From NCBI RefSeq assembly GCF_963665245.1, contig NZ_OY762269.1, forward strand, positions 1,928,501 to 1,992,500: DNA of 64,000 nt, written 5' to 3'. Under the pieces are notes generated by a model. It was not told where the DNA came from and did not search any database. It saw nothing but the letters and a program-made list of their open reading frames with translations. This DNA comes from an uncultured Paludibaculum sp. GTDB taxonomy: Bacteria; Acidobacteriota; Terriglobia; Bryobacterales; Bryobacteraceae. The translations under genes and the position numbers were made by a program. Positions 9,572-17,996 of the stretch are shown here, piece by piece. Numbering within the stretch: position 1 is the stretch's first letter; the number at the start of each line of letters is the position of its first letter.

Positions 9572-12322
9572 ATGAGCAAATACGTTTATTCCTTCGGCGG
9601 CGGGACCGCTGAGGGCGACGGCACGATGAAAGACCAGCTCGGCGGCAAAGGCGCGGGCCTTGCCTCCATGTGTCGAGCTGGCGTGCCGGTGCCCGGTGGT
9701 TTCACCATCATCACCGACGTCTGTAACGTCTTCTTCGACAATGACAAGAAGGTGCCGAAGGAAGTCGACGAGCAGATCTGGAAAGCTCTGGATCAGCTGG
9801 AAGCCCTGATGGGCAAGAAGCTGGGCGATGCGGCGGACCCGCTGCTGTTGAGCGTGCGCTCCGGCGCGAAGTTCTCCATGCCCGGCATGATGAACACGAT
9901 TCTCAACTTGGGCCTGAACGACAAGACCACCAAGGGGCTGTCCGACAAGACCGGCAATCCGCGCTTCGCGTACGATTGCTATCGCCGCTTCATCCAGATG
10001 TTCGGCGAAGTGGCCTTCGGCGTCGAGATGGAGCACTTCGATCATGCCTTCGATACCCTCAAGGCAAAGAAGAAGTACAAGCTCGACACCGAGATGACCG
10101 CTGACGACCTCAAGGTCATCGTCGAAGAGTTCAAGAAGATCTTCAAGAAGCAAGCCAAGCGCGATTTCCCGCAGGACGCCCGCGAGCAGTTGCTGCTCTC
10201 CCGCAACGCCGTGTTTATGTCCTGGTGGGCGCCCAAGGCGTCTTACTACCGCAAGATGGAGAAGATCTCCGATCGTCTCGGCACCGCCTGCAACATCCAG
10301 GCGATGGTCTTCGGCAACATGGGCGACACCTCCGCCACCGGCGTCGGCTTCACCCGTGACCCCGGTAGCGGCGAGAAGGTGTTCTACGGCGAATTCCTCG
10401 TCAATGCCCAGGGCGAAGACGTCGTCGCCGGCATCCGCACTCCGTCCCCCATCTCCGAGCTCAAGGCCTGGAACGCGGACGTCTACAACCAGCTCCGCGA
10501 CATCACGTCGAAGCTCGAGCTGTCCTACAAGGACATGCAGGACTTCGAATTCACCGTGCAGGAAGGCGTCCTCTGGATGCTGCAGACCCGCAACGGCAAG
10601 CGCACCGGCCCGGCCGCTGTGAAGGTTGCCGTCGACATGGTGGCGGAAGGCCTCATCGACGAGAAGACCGCCGTCATGCGCGTCGCCCCGGCTCAGCTCG
10701 ACCAACTGCTGCACCCCGTGTTCGACACCGCTTCCCTGAAGTCCCTCACCAAGCTCGCCACCGGTATCGACGCCTCCCCCGGCGCCGCCGTCGGCCGCCT
10801 GGCCTTCACCTCGGAAGACGCCGTCGAAATGTCGGCCAAGTCCCCCGTCATCCTCATCCGCAAAGAGACCACGCCGGACGACATCCACGGCATGGACGCC
10901 GCCAAGGGCATCCTCACCGCCGTCGGCGGCAAGAGCTCCCACGCGGCCGTTGTGGCCCGCGGCATGGGCGTCCCCTGCGTCGTCGGCTGCGGCGCCATCT
11001 CGATCAACGAGCGCGGTAAGGTCGCGACCGTGAAGACGGCCGACAAGACTGTCACCATCAAGGAAGGCGACTGGGTGTCCATCGACGGCGCCACCGGCGG
11101 AGTCTATCTCGGCCAGGCTGCCACCAAGGATCCGGATCCCAATTCACCCGTCTTCGCCAAGTTCATGAAGATGGCCGATGTGTTCCGCGGCAAGTTCGGT
11201 GTTCGTGCGAACGCCGACATTCCGCGCGACGCGAAGGCTGCCCGTGCGTTCGGAGCCGAAGGCATCGGTCTCTGCCGCACGGAACACATGTTCTTCGCCG
11301 AAGACCGTCTGCCGCACGTCCAGGCCATGATCCTCACCGACAACGTGAAGGACCGCACCAAGGCGCTCGCCAAGCTGCTGCCCATGCAGCGCAAGGACTT
11401 CGCCGGCCTGTTCGAAGCCATGAACGGCTTCCCGGTGGTCATCCGTACCCTGGATCCCCCGCTGCACGAGTTCGTCCCCAAGCGCGAAGAGCTGATGGTC
11501 GACCTCGCCAAGCTCCCTTCGGCCGACCTCAAGACCAAGAAGGAAATGCTGGCCCGCTACAAGAACTTCGCGCCCGACGTGAAGTCGCTGAAGACCGTGC
11601 TGCCCCAGTTGCTGCACCGCGTCGAACAGCTGCATGAGTTCAACCCCATGCTCGGCCACCGCGGCTGCCGTCTCGGCATCACCTATCCCGAGATCACCGA
11701 AATGCAGGCGCGCGCCATCTTCGAAGCCGTCGTTCAGGTTGCGAAGAAAGGCAAGACGGTCATTCCCGAAGTCATGATTCCGCTCATCGGCGGCGTCGAG
11801 GAACTCGAGAACCAGAAGAAGATCGTCAAGGGCATTGCCGAGGAAGTTCTGGGCAAGGCCGGCCTCAAGAAGCAGAAGTACATGATCGGCACCATGATCG
11901 AGATCCCGCGTGCCGCTCTCACCGCCGATCGCGTGGCCACCGAAGCCGAGTTCTTCTCGTTCGGTACCAACGACCTGACGCAGACCACAATGGGCCTCTC
12001 CCGCGACGACTATACGAAGTTCTCGAAGGAGTACGAAGACAAGAAGATCTTCAAGAACGACCCGTTCGGCGTCATCGACCGCGAAGGCGTCGGCAAGCTG
12101 ATCAAGTTCGCAGTGGATGCCGGCCGTTCCACCAACCCGGAACTGGAAATCGGAATCTGTGGCGAGCACGGCGGCGACCCGAGCTCCGTCGAGTTCTGCT
12201 ACCAGGTCGGCATGGACTACGTGTCCTGCTCCCCCTACCGTGTGCCGATCGCCCGTCTCGCGGCTGCCCAGGCGGCCATCGCGAAGAGCGAAGGTTCCGC
12301 GGAAGCCAACCGCACCGCGTAG
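9572..12322 (+). CDS. ppdK: Pyruvate, phosphate dikinase
   Basis: Interconverts pyruvate, ATP and phosphate with phosphoenolpyruvate, AMP and pyrophosphate, linking glycolysis and gluconeogenesis in the cytosol. The 916-residue chain shows the N-terminal ATP-binding domain (YSFGGGTAEG, GGKGAGLA), the swivelling phosphohistidine domain with GGKSSHAAV (His457) and the C-terminal PEP/pyruvate barrel (GLCRTEHMFF, GTNDLTQTT, GICGEHGGDP). Length and domain order match bacterial PPDK. AGGAG lies about 14 bases before the ATG, a rather long spacing. The gene ends just before a strong hairpin terminator. Confidence 0.97.
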   Translation: MSKYVYSFGGGTAEGDGTMKDQLGGKGAGLASMCRAGVPVPGGFTIITDVCNVFFDNDKKVPKEVDEQIWKALDQLEALMGKKLGDAADPLLLSVRSGAKFSMPGMMNTILNLGLNDKTTKGLSDKTGNPRFAYDCYRRFIQMFGEVAFGVEMEHFDHAFDTLKAKKKYKLDTEMTADDLKVIVEEFKKIFKKQAKRDFPQDAREQLLLSRNAVFMSWWAPKASYYRKMEKISDRLGTACNIQAMVFGNMGDTSATGVGFTRDPGSGEKVFYGEFLVNAQGEDVVAGIRTPSPISELKAWNADVYNQLRDITSKLELSYKDMQDFEFTVQEGVLWMLQTRNGKRTGPAAVKVAVDMVAEGLIDEKTAVMRVAPAQLDQLLHPVFDTASLKSLTKLATGIDASPGAAVGRLAFTSEDAVEMSAKSPVILIRKETTPDDIHGMDAAKGILTAVGGKSSHAAVVARGMGVPCVVGCGAISINERGKVATVKTADKTVTIKEGDWVSIDGATGGVYLGQAATKDPDPNSPVFAKFMKMADVFRGKFGVRANADIPRDAKAARAFGAEGIGLCRTEHMFFAEDRLPHVQAMILTDNVKDRTKALAKLLPMQRKDFAGLFEAMNGFPVVIRTLDPPLHEFVPKREELMVDLAKLPSADLKTKKEMLARYKNFAPDVKSLKTVLPQLLHRVEQLHEFNPMLGHRGCRLGITYPEITEMQARAIFEAVVQVAKKGKTVIPEVMIPLIGGVEELENQKKIVKGIAEEVLGKAGLKKQKYMIGTMIEIPRAALTADRVATEAEFFSFGTNDLTQTTMGLSRDDYTKFSKEYEDKKIFKNDPFGVIDREGVGKLIKFAVDAGRSTNPELEIGICGEHGGDPSSVEFCYQVGMDYVSCSPYRVPIARLAAAQAAIAKSEGSAEANRTA

Positions 12323-12336
12323 TTCGCACCATAGTC

Positions 12337-12384
12337 GAAGAAAGGGCCGCGTTCCCCGCTTGGGGGCCGCGGCCCTTCTTCTTC
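12337..12384 (+). terminator. Hairpin terminator after ppdK
   Basis: The arm GAAGAAAGGGCCGC (12337-12350) pairs with GCGGCCCTTCTTC (from 12369), with one bulged base, around an 18-base loop. The right arm runs into a pyrimidine-rich tract (CTTCTTC). It separates the glyQ-glyS-ppdK transcript from the convergent minus-strand gene ending at 12390, so it may act in both directions. Confidence 0.75.
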
Positions 12385-12389
12385 TGGAA

Positions 12390-13013
12390 CTATCCCAGCA
12401 ACGCCGCCGACAGGTGAACCCCCGGCACATACCCGGACCGGAAACACGCCACCATCGACCACGGCGTCAACACCTCGGCCATCACTCCATTCCTGCGCTC
12501 CTGCCGCCCGACATAGCCCGACGGCGACCACTCCAGCAGCGAACTGCCCCGCACGAGGTACAAGCCGCCTTCCTGCCGGATAAACGTCCCATCGGGCAGG
12601 AGTTCCAGAGGCTCGCGGTAGGTGGCTTTCGATCCATCGGCGTCCATCCGCTCCGCGTGCAGCACCCGGTCAATCGCGTCCACCAGCAGCTTCTCCCCCG
12701 CAACCCGCCCCGGCCACACGCTCTGGAACCGTAGGAAATCCGCCCGGCGGCACTCCGCGCACGGCCGGTGCCCGGCCGCGAACGCCGTCGCTTCGTCCAG
12801 GAAGAACAGCTCGGTGTACAACCGCGGCGTCATCACCACACGCTGCCTGCCTTTAAATTCCAGCAGGCACGTGATCCACTGCCGGCTCTTGAAGGGCCGC
12901 ACGATCTGCCTCTTCTCGTTGTGGATCGCCCCGCCGCGATTGCCCATCATCGTGCCCCGGGCCTCTGTCGCGATCAACAGCCCTTCCGGGGTCACACGGT
13001 TCTGCAGCGGCAT
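12390..13013 (-). CDS. Conserved hypothetical protein with a HxxCxxC-type motif
   Basis: I chose the ATG at 13013 because GAGGAGAG lies just upstream; the upstream extension of the frame translates into arginine-rich noise. The product has 207 residues. It begins MPLQNRVTPEGLLIATEARG, continues with GNRGGAIHN and IVRPFKSRQWITCLLEFKGR, and has GHRPCAECRRADF near residue 95. I recognise this as a conserved uncharacterised bacterial family. The Cys-x-x-Cys preceded by His suggests a small metal site, but no enzymatic role can be assigned. It lies 13 bases downstream of the hydrolase-like gene and probably shares its transcript. Confidence 0.75.
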   Translation of the reverse strand: MPLQNRVTPEGLLIATEARGTMMGNRGGAIHNEKRQIVRPFKSRQWITCLLEFKGRQRVVMTPRLYTELFFLDEATAFAAGHRPCAECRRADFLRFQSVWPGRVAGEKLLVDAIDRVLHAERMDADGSKATYREPLELLPDGTFIRQEGGLYLVRGSSLLEWSPSGYVGRQERRNGVMAEVLTPWSMVACFRSGYVPGVHLSAALLG

Positions 13014-13026
13014 CGGCGATCTCTCC

Positions 13027-13776
13027 TCACTTCGCGCTGGCGATGGCCCGGCCCGCCGACCACGCCGCAATCTCGGCCAGGATCGCGGCTTCCACGCTCT
13101 TCCACACCACTGGATCGTTGTCCATCTTCCAATGCGACACGCCCATGCGCCGGCTGATCCACGGGTAGTCCGACATATCCACCGTCCGGAACAGATACGT
13201 GAACCGCACATTCCCCAGAATCGTCGTGCGCGCCGGATCCATCGCCTTGATATGACCCTCGCCCTGGATCGGGCCCGGATCGTGCTGATACAGATTCAGC
13301 GCTCGCGAGACATTCGATGGGATCCAGTCGTCGCCGTGCCCGACGCTGTCCACCTGGACAGTCAGCCGCACGGGAATGCCCTGCTTCTTCAACTCCGAAG
13401 CCAGCCGCACACAGGCCGCGCCGCCGAAGCTCTGGCCGTAACAGATGAACTCGACGCTCTTCTTCTCGGCCGCCTCCAGTTTCCGGTTGCTGTTCTGATC
13501 CAGTGCTTCCAGGACGAATTTCCGGACAGTCTTCCGGTCGTGGTTGCCCGCCGTCTCGACATAGACGCCCGGAATCTGTTTCCGGCGCAGGTCCAGCGCC
13601 AGCTTCCGGACACTCCGTTTGTCGTTGTCCCAATGCTCCCACGCGCCCAGGAACCCGACGATGAACAGGCTGCCGGGCGGCATCGGAGCCGGCGTGCGGA
13701 TCTCGTTCCGATCCAGCCGGTGATCGGCCTTCGCCACGGTAGCCAGCAGCAGCAATAGAGCCCAGCACTTCTGCAT
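13027..13776 (-). CDS. Exported alpha/beta-hydrolase-like protein with an EF-hand-like loop
   Basis: From the ATG at 13776 the product has 249 residues and a clear signal peptide (MQKCWALLLLLATVAKA). A nucleophile-elbow motif, GQSFGG, occurs mid-protein after strand-like FICYG, as in serine alpha/beta hydrolases. VDSVGHGDDW could supply the acid, and a late histidine (SHWKMDND) the base. Just before the elbow, ALDQNSNRKLEAAE fits the spacing of an EF-hand calcium loop (D-x-N-x-N...E). The specific substrate is unknown. A longer frame start at 13836 adds a non-signal-like arginine-rich segment and is disfavoured. Confidence 0.6.
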   Translation of the reverse strand: MQKCWALLLLLATVAKADHRLDRNEIRTPAPMPPGSLFIVGFLGAWEHWDNDKRSVRKLALDLRRKQIPGVYVETAGNHDRKTVRKFVLEALDQNSNRKLEAAEKKSVEFICYGQSFGGAACVRLASELKKQGIPVRLTVQVDSVGHGDDWIPSNVSRALNLYQHDPGPIQGEGHIKAMDPARTTILGNVRFTYLFRTVDMSDYPWISRRMGVSHWKMDNDPVVWKSVEAAILAEIAAWSAGRAIASAK

Positions 13777-13883
13777 CGGTCCCAGCCTGGGCGCGCAAGA
13801 TCGCGCCCTCGAAGGAATGACGCATCGGGCCGCCACTCCGGTTCATTTGAATAGTATCCGGCCCTCCACTCGGCCGCGCCAAG

Positions 13884-14339
13884 TCACCTGGGGCCGAGAA
13901 TCGTCAGGCGATGTCCGTCAGGATCAATAAACGTGGCGGCCCAGGACCCTGGGAATGCCTCCCGTGGTTGCTGGACGAAAGGGCAGCCGCGCTCGCTCAG
14001 CGTCGCAAACGACGCACTGACACTGGGTACGGAGAATACGAGTTCCATGGCGCCCGCTCTGGGCTGGACCGCGCGCCCTAGCGGAGCACTCAAGGCGAGC
14101 GTCACAGGCCCGGCCGCAAAGAAGGCGAACTCTTCCGAGGAGTTCCGCAGCGGCAACGAAACCACGTCGCGGTAGAATGCGACCGATCGCGCCAGATTGT
14201 CGACTCCAAACATCACAAGGGAAACCGTTGAAGGCAAATTCTCGTTCCGCGGCATAAGTCGTCCTTTCGTGGTCTCAGGGGGAGTTTGTGCCACCATGGC
14301 GGAAGCCAGCAGCAACAACAAAAAGGCAGCTCTTTTCAT
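13884..14339 (-). CDS. VOC (glyoxalase/bleomycin-resistance) superfamily protein with a signal peptide
   Basis: The 151-residue product starts with a hydrophobic leader (MKRAAFLLLLLASAMVAQ), followed by one VOC domain. The domain has FGVDNLARSVAFYRDVVSLPL, FFAAGPVTLAL, a conserved glutamate in AMELVFSV and the terminal IDPDGHRLTILGP. VOC proteins usually act in the cytosol on metal-bound substrates, so an exported copy is unusual. It lies just downstream of the interrupted AraC regulator on the same strand and may be, or have been, its target. The function is not predictable beyond the superfamily. Confidence 0.75.
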   Translation of the reverse strand: MKRAAFLLLLLASAMVAQTPPETTKGRLMPRNENLPSTVSLVMFGVDNLARSVAFYRDVVSLPLRNSSEEFAFFAAGPVTLALSAPLGRAVQPRAGAMELVFSVPSVSASFATLSERGCPFVQQPREAFPGSWAATFIDPDGHRLTILGPR

Positions 14340-14392
14340 GAGGTCCACGATAGCCCGCGCGACGCGGAAAGACTGTGCCGATCTTGCGAATT

Positions 14393-14580
14393 TCAGGCTC
14401 GGCGGACTGCGGACGGAGTGAGGCCGTAGGCCCGGCGAAAGGCACGGCTGAAGGCCGAAGGATTGTCAAATCCCGATGCCAGCCACGCTTCCGTCACCGG
14501 TAGCCCCGCACGCAATTGAGCGTGGGCCCGGCTCAGCCGCAATTCGGTCAGGTAGGAGTGTGGCGTCTGGCCGAATACCT
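14393..14580 (-). pseudogene. 3' part of an AraC-family regulator interrupted by an IS256-family element
   Basis: This holds the second helix-turn-helix of an AraC/XylS DNA-binding domain (QVFGQTPHSYLTELRLSRA, then VTEAWLASGFDNPSAFSRAFRRAYGLTPS) and ends in a normal stop. The 5' part lies at 16013-16718 beyond the insertion. Removing the element plus one copy of the 8-bp duplication joins ...HRAFV to QVFGQ in frame and restores a 297-residue protein. The fragment alone lacks the first helix-turn-helix and the sensor domain, so it is probably inactive. Confidence 0.9.
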
Positions 14581-14588
14581 GCACAAAG
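14581..14588 (+). repeat. Target-site duplication, left copy (GCACAAAG)
   Basis: GCACAAAG occurs immediately outside the left inverted repeat and again at 16013-16020 outside the right one. Eight bases is the usual duplication length for the IS256 family. Confidence 0.9.
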
Positions 14589-16012
14589 AGTTGTGTCTGT
14601 CAAGTTCTGCAAAAGCACTGAGCTTCATGGAGCCTTCTGGTTGAGCGGGGGTGGAGGTGTGGAGGCGGGGGCAGCGAGTCCCCGCCTCCACTCAACCCTG
14701 TAGTCACCCCCGGCCGCCTTCAGGCGGCGGGCTGTATATCGCGCAGTAGCTGCTTCTTGTGCTCTTTCAGCTCCTCCATGTTCAGATAGCGCGTCGCTTC
14801 CACCCAGTCCTCGTGGATCTCCACCGCCAGCGCTCGCACCAGCCGCAGGCAGCTCGCCGCGTTCGGGAAGATCCTCACCACCAGGGTCCGGCGTTTGAGC
14901 TCCTCGTTCAGTCGCTCCAGCATGTTCGTCGACTTCAGATGCTTGTGGTGCGCCTGCGGCAGACGGTAAAACGTCAGCGTCTCCTCGATCTGCTCCTCCA
15001 CCCACTGGCACAATCTGGCGTAGCGCGATTCCCACTTCTTCAGCCATGCCGCCAGATCCTGCCGCGCCTCGGCCAGGTTGCGGCGGTCGTAGATCCAGCG
15101 CAACTCGGTCAGACAATCGTCGTCGGCCTTGCGCGGCAGATGGTCCAGCGCATTGCGCAGGAAGTGCACGTAGCACCGTTGCCAGGCGGCCTCCGGCACG
15201 ACCTCGGCAATCGCACGCTTCAGGCCCGCGTGATCGTCGCTGACAACCAGTTCCACTCCGCGCAGCCCCCGCTGCCGCAGCTTCACCAGAAACTCGCGCC
15301 AGCTCGACGCGCTCTCCCGGTTGGCCAGTTCCACGGCCAGGATGCAGCGCCGCCCGTCCCAGTTCACCCCGATCGCCACCTGCACCGCCCGGCTCCGGAT
15401 CACGCCGTCCTCGCGCACCTTTTCGTAGCGCGCGTCCAGGATCAGAAACGGATAGTCCTCCTCCAGCGGCCGCGTCGCGAACTTCTCCAGTTCCTCGTCC
15501 ATCGTCTGGTTGATCCGGCTGATCGTCGAGGCCGAAAACTCATGCCCACATAGTTCCTCGGTGATCGCCTTCACCTTGCGCGTCGACACGCCCTGCACGT
15601 ACATCTCGGCCAGCGCCCCGACCAGCGCCTTTTCGCTGCGCTGATAGCGCTCAAAGACCTCGGTCCGGAAGCGCCCTTGCCGGTCCTGCGGCACGCGCAG
15701 CTCAATGCGGCCGACCCGCGTCACCAGCCCACGGACATAGGAGCCGCTGCGATAGCCGGTGCGCATCGGGGTGCGCTCCGACCGCGCCGCACAGAGCGTT
15801 TCCTCCATCTCGGCATCCAGTACCTGCTGCACGACGCTCTGCACCAGCGCCTTCATGAAATCGGAGTCTTCCGCCATCACCGCTTTCCAGTCCACCCGGT
15901 TCGCGGTATCCTTCTTTCGGGTCATTGGTCCTTTCCTTCCTTCCGCTGCGATACGGATCAGAAAGGCTTACCATGGCCCTCTTTGCTTTTGCAGAACTCT
16001 TAGAACATAACC
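14589..16012 (-). mobile_element. IS256-family insertion sequence, complete (1,424 bp)
   Basis: The element is bounded by imperfect terminal inverted repeats of about 34 bases at 14589-14622 and 15979-16012, which share a perfect inner 15-mer (AGTTCTGCAAAAGCA). It is flanked by 8-bp direct duplications. It contains one transposase gene and no passenger. The intact ends, intact transposase and exact duplication indicate a recent insertion that may still be mobile. It interrupts an AraC-type regulator gene on the same strand. Confidence 0.93.
14720..15925 (-). CDS. IS256-family transposase
   Basis: The 401-residue DDE transposase catalyses movement of the surrounding element. Acidic catalytic residues appear in LILDARYEKV, VVSDDHAGL and STNMLERLNEE, with the family's N-terminal MRTGYRSGSY and RIELRVPQDR region and the conserved AWQRCYVHFLRN. 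The length is typical for the family (about 400) and the frame is uninterrupted. The start ATG at 15925 is preceded by GGAAGGAAAGGA. Identical proteins elsewhere in the genome would be expected if the element is active. Confidence 0.96.
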   Translation of the reverse strand: MTRKKDTANRVDWKAVMAEDSDFMKALVQSVVQQVLDAEMEETLCAARSERTPMRTGYRSGSYVRGLVTRVGRIELRVPQDRQGRFRTEVFERYQRSEKALVGALAEMYVQGVSTRKVKAITEELCGHEFSASTISRINQTMDEELEKFATRPLEEDYPFLILDARYEKVREDGVIRSRAVQVAIGVNWDGRRCILAVELANRESASSWREFLVKLRQRGLRGVELVVSDDHAGLKRAIAEVVPEAAWQRCYVHFLRNALDHLPRKADDDCLTELRWIYDRRNLAEARQDLAAWLKKWESRYARLCQWVEEQIEETLTFYRLPQAHHKHLKSTNMLERLNEELKRRTLVVRIFPNAASCLRLVRALAVEIHEDWVEATRYLNMEELKEHKKQLLRDIQPAA

Positions 16013-16020
16013 GCACAAAG
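16013..16020 (+). repeat. Target-site duplication, right copy (GCACAAAG)
   Basis: Matches 14581-14588 exactly and abuts the right inverted repeat of the IS256-family element. It also encodes part of the AFV residues at the break point of the AraC reading frame. Confidence 0.9.
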
Positions 16021-16718
16021 GCCCGATGGAAGTGGTACCGCGAAAGGCACCCTACCCGTGCCACCTCCTCCAGCGAAACCGCGCCGCCGGACTGGCTGTG
16101 CAGAAACTCGCGGCCCTTCTCCAGGCGCCGGAACAGCTCTTCCCGGGTCGAGGCCTTCACCGCCGGTACCCGCGCCATGCGCATCCGGATCTGTTCGTAA
16201 AGCAGCAGCAACCGGCTGGAAAGCAGCAGAAATTCTTCCTCGAAGCCGCTGGGGAACAGCGCGCCGGCGCTCCGCTCCGCCATTGTTTCGACGGCGCCGG
16301 TCATCGATCGAGCAGCATCAAAGTGCAGCCGGGACAGAAACGTCAGTGCGGGCGCCGCGCGTTGCGGAGCCTCCAGCGAATCCTCGACACGGCCCGTGGC
16401 ATCCTGGGCCGCCTCTTCCACATAGCCGCTGCGGAAGAACGCGCACGCGGTCTCCACGGGGCGCTGGGAGTCGATATTCATGGAATACTTCTCCCCAGCG
16501 CCCAAGACCAGGAAGCTCGCCGGATCCACCACCATTTCCTGCCCGCCCACAACCCATGCCACGGAGCCCTTCATCACCGTCTTGATGGATAGAGGACCTG
16601 CGAACTCCTCCACCCGGTGGCGCCGCGCGCTGGCGTGGAGCAGGACATTGTCTGCCCCGAACTTGGCGCCATCCGGAAACAGATAGGGCTTCGAGCCGTT
16701 TTGCAGGCGGGCGGCCAT
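16013..16718 (-). pseudogene. 5' part of the interrupted AraC-family regulator
   Basis: The fragment encodes a cupin-like N-terminal sensor (NVLLHASARRHRVEEF, then VVDPASFLVLGAGEKYSMN), a helical linker, and the first helix-turn-helix of an AraC domain (VSLEEVARVGCLSRYHFHRAFV). The frame then runs into the IS element and continues for about 100 meaningless residues. Without the C-terminal helix-turn-helix it probably cannot bind its operator as a full regulator. The original target may be the VOC gene just downstream, or the gene's own promoter. The start at 16718 is the first ATG. Confidence 0.88.
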
Positions 16719-16740
16719 ACAGGGCAGGGTAGCAGGCGGA

Positions 16741-17331
16741 TCAACCGGCGTCGGAAGTCGGGTTCTTCATGCCCAGCCACTGGAAGTACAGCTCGTTACG
16801 AATCCCCACTCGCGCCAGCGCCCGGCCCACCGTCGCGTTCACCATGTCATCCAGGGTCTTCGGCCGCCAGTAAAATGCTGGCACCGGCGGAAAGATCACC
16901 GCGCCATGCTCCGCCGCCTCGCTCATTAGCCGTAGATGCCCCTTGTGTAGCGGCGTCTCCCGCACCATCAGCAGCACCGGTCGGCCTTCCTTGAGTTGCA
17001 CATCCGCCGCCCGGGCAATCAGATCGGAGGAGTAGCAGTTCGCCACCGCCGACAGAGTCTTGATCGAGCACGGGGCCACGATCATGCCCAGCGTCTCAAA
17101 CGACCCGCTCGCAATCGACGCGCCGATGTTCGCCGGCGGATGCACCACGCTGGCCAGCGCTTCGACGTCCCGAGGCTGCCAGTCCGTCTCCTGAGCAATG
17201 GTCGCCCGGCCGGCGGGGCTGATCACCAGGTGCGATTCGATGGAACGGTCTTTGGCGAGGGTCTCGAGGATTCGAATACCGAAAATGGCTCCCGAGGCTC
17301 CGGTGATGGCGACGATCAGGCGTTGTGGCAA
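16741..17331 (-). CDS. ubiX: UbiX-family flavin prenyltransferase
   Basis: Predicted to prenylate FMN, making the cofactor used by UbiD-type decarboxylases. The fold signature is clear: LIVAITGASGAIFGIRILE, then LVISPAG, the IVAPCSIKTLSAVANCYSSDLIARAADV segment and LMVRETPLHKGHLR, which contains the conserved MVRETPL. The TTG at 17331 has GGAG eight bases upstream and gives 196 residues, the usual family size. An ATG at 17457 would add a 42-residue non-conserved tail. No ubiD-like partner gene lies in this window. Confidence 0.88.
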   Translation of the reverse strand: MPQRLIVAITGASGAIFGIRILETLAKDRSIESHLVISPAGRATIAQETDWQPRDVEALASVVHPPANIGASIASGSFETLGMIVAPCSIKTLSAVANCYSSDLIARAADVQLKEGRPVLLMVRETPLHKGHLRLMSEAAEHGAVIFPPVPAFYWRPKTLDDMVNATVGRALARVGIRNELYFQWLGMKNPTSDAG

Positions 17332-17498
17332 GGCGAAGGCTCCAGCAAGGCTGCGACTACCAGCGTAGCCAATCGCGACGCACCTTCGTTGATCCCTTCC
17401 CGCGCCCGGCCGCGCGTAGTTGTTCAGGACCGCGCACTGCCAGTCGCTGGGCTTCATCGGCTGGCCGCGATCCCAACCTCGAAAGGCAGGATCTCAAA

Positions 17499-17996
17499 AT
17501 GAAGTTGGCCGTGCTGTGTTTAGCGCTGGCCCTGGGGGCTCTTTGCCCGCTGGCCGGCGCCGCGACGATTCAAGTGACCCAAGGTGGATGGGACCAGGGC
17601 GGTCCGCTCTCCATCACCTTTGAAGGTGTGGATTCCGATCTCAGCGGAGGTATCGACACCGCCGAACTCACCGCCTTCTCCGCGGAATTCCAGACCGCCT
17701 GCGGGGGGACAGCCCTTTGGACCTTGGCCGATCTCGGGAACGACGGTTTCTACTTCGGATCGGCCAACGACTTCTTTATCAAGGCCGATGGTCCCGAGTA
17801 CAGCCTCTACGAGATCTCGATTCCAGGCGGCGCAATCGGCCTGTTTTCCGACGCACTGGGCGGTTCCATCGCACTGACCGATCAGCCGTTTCAGGTGAGT
17901 GGCTCCACCGTACCTGAACCGGGCACCGCCCTTCTCATTGGCCTGCCGCTGTTGGGGCTTGGCCTTGCACGCCGGCGCCTTTACTGCGGATCGTAG
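17499..17996 (+). CDS. Secreted PEP-CTERM protein with one EF-hand-like loop
   Basis: The 165-residue product has a signal peptide (MKLAVLCLALALGALCPLAGA) and ends in a PEP-CTERM sorting signal: VPEPGTALL, a hydrophobic helix and a basic RRR end. It would be cut and displayed by the exosortase system. Between them, DSDLSGGIDTAEL matches a calcium-binding EF-hand loop. The rest is low in recognisable motifs. The ATG at 17499 is the start that begins the signal peptide; the frame is open further upstream but not protein-like. Its 3' end overlaps the convergent DUF1080 gene by 16 bases. Confidence 0.8.
   Translation: MKLAVLCLALALGALCPLAGAATIQVTQGGWDQGGPLSITFEGVDSDLSGGIDTAELTAFSAEFQTACGGTALWTLADLGNDGFYFGSANDFFIKADGPEYSLYEISIPGGAIGLFSDALGGSIALTDQPFQVSGSTVPEPGTALLIGLPLLGLGLARRRLYCGS

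Noticed and set aside
12992..13882. Long open frame on the minus strand across the hydrolase-like gene
   Set aside because: It is the shadow of the 13027-13776 gene in another frame: proline/arginine/glycine-rich, without leader or motif, and it overlaps a gene with clear motifs.
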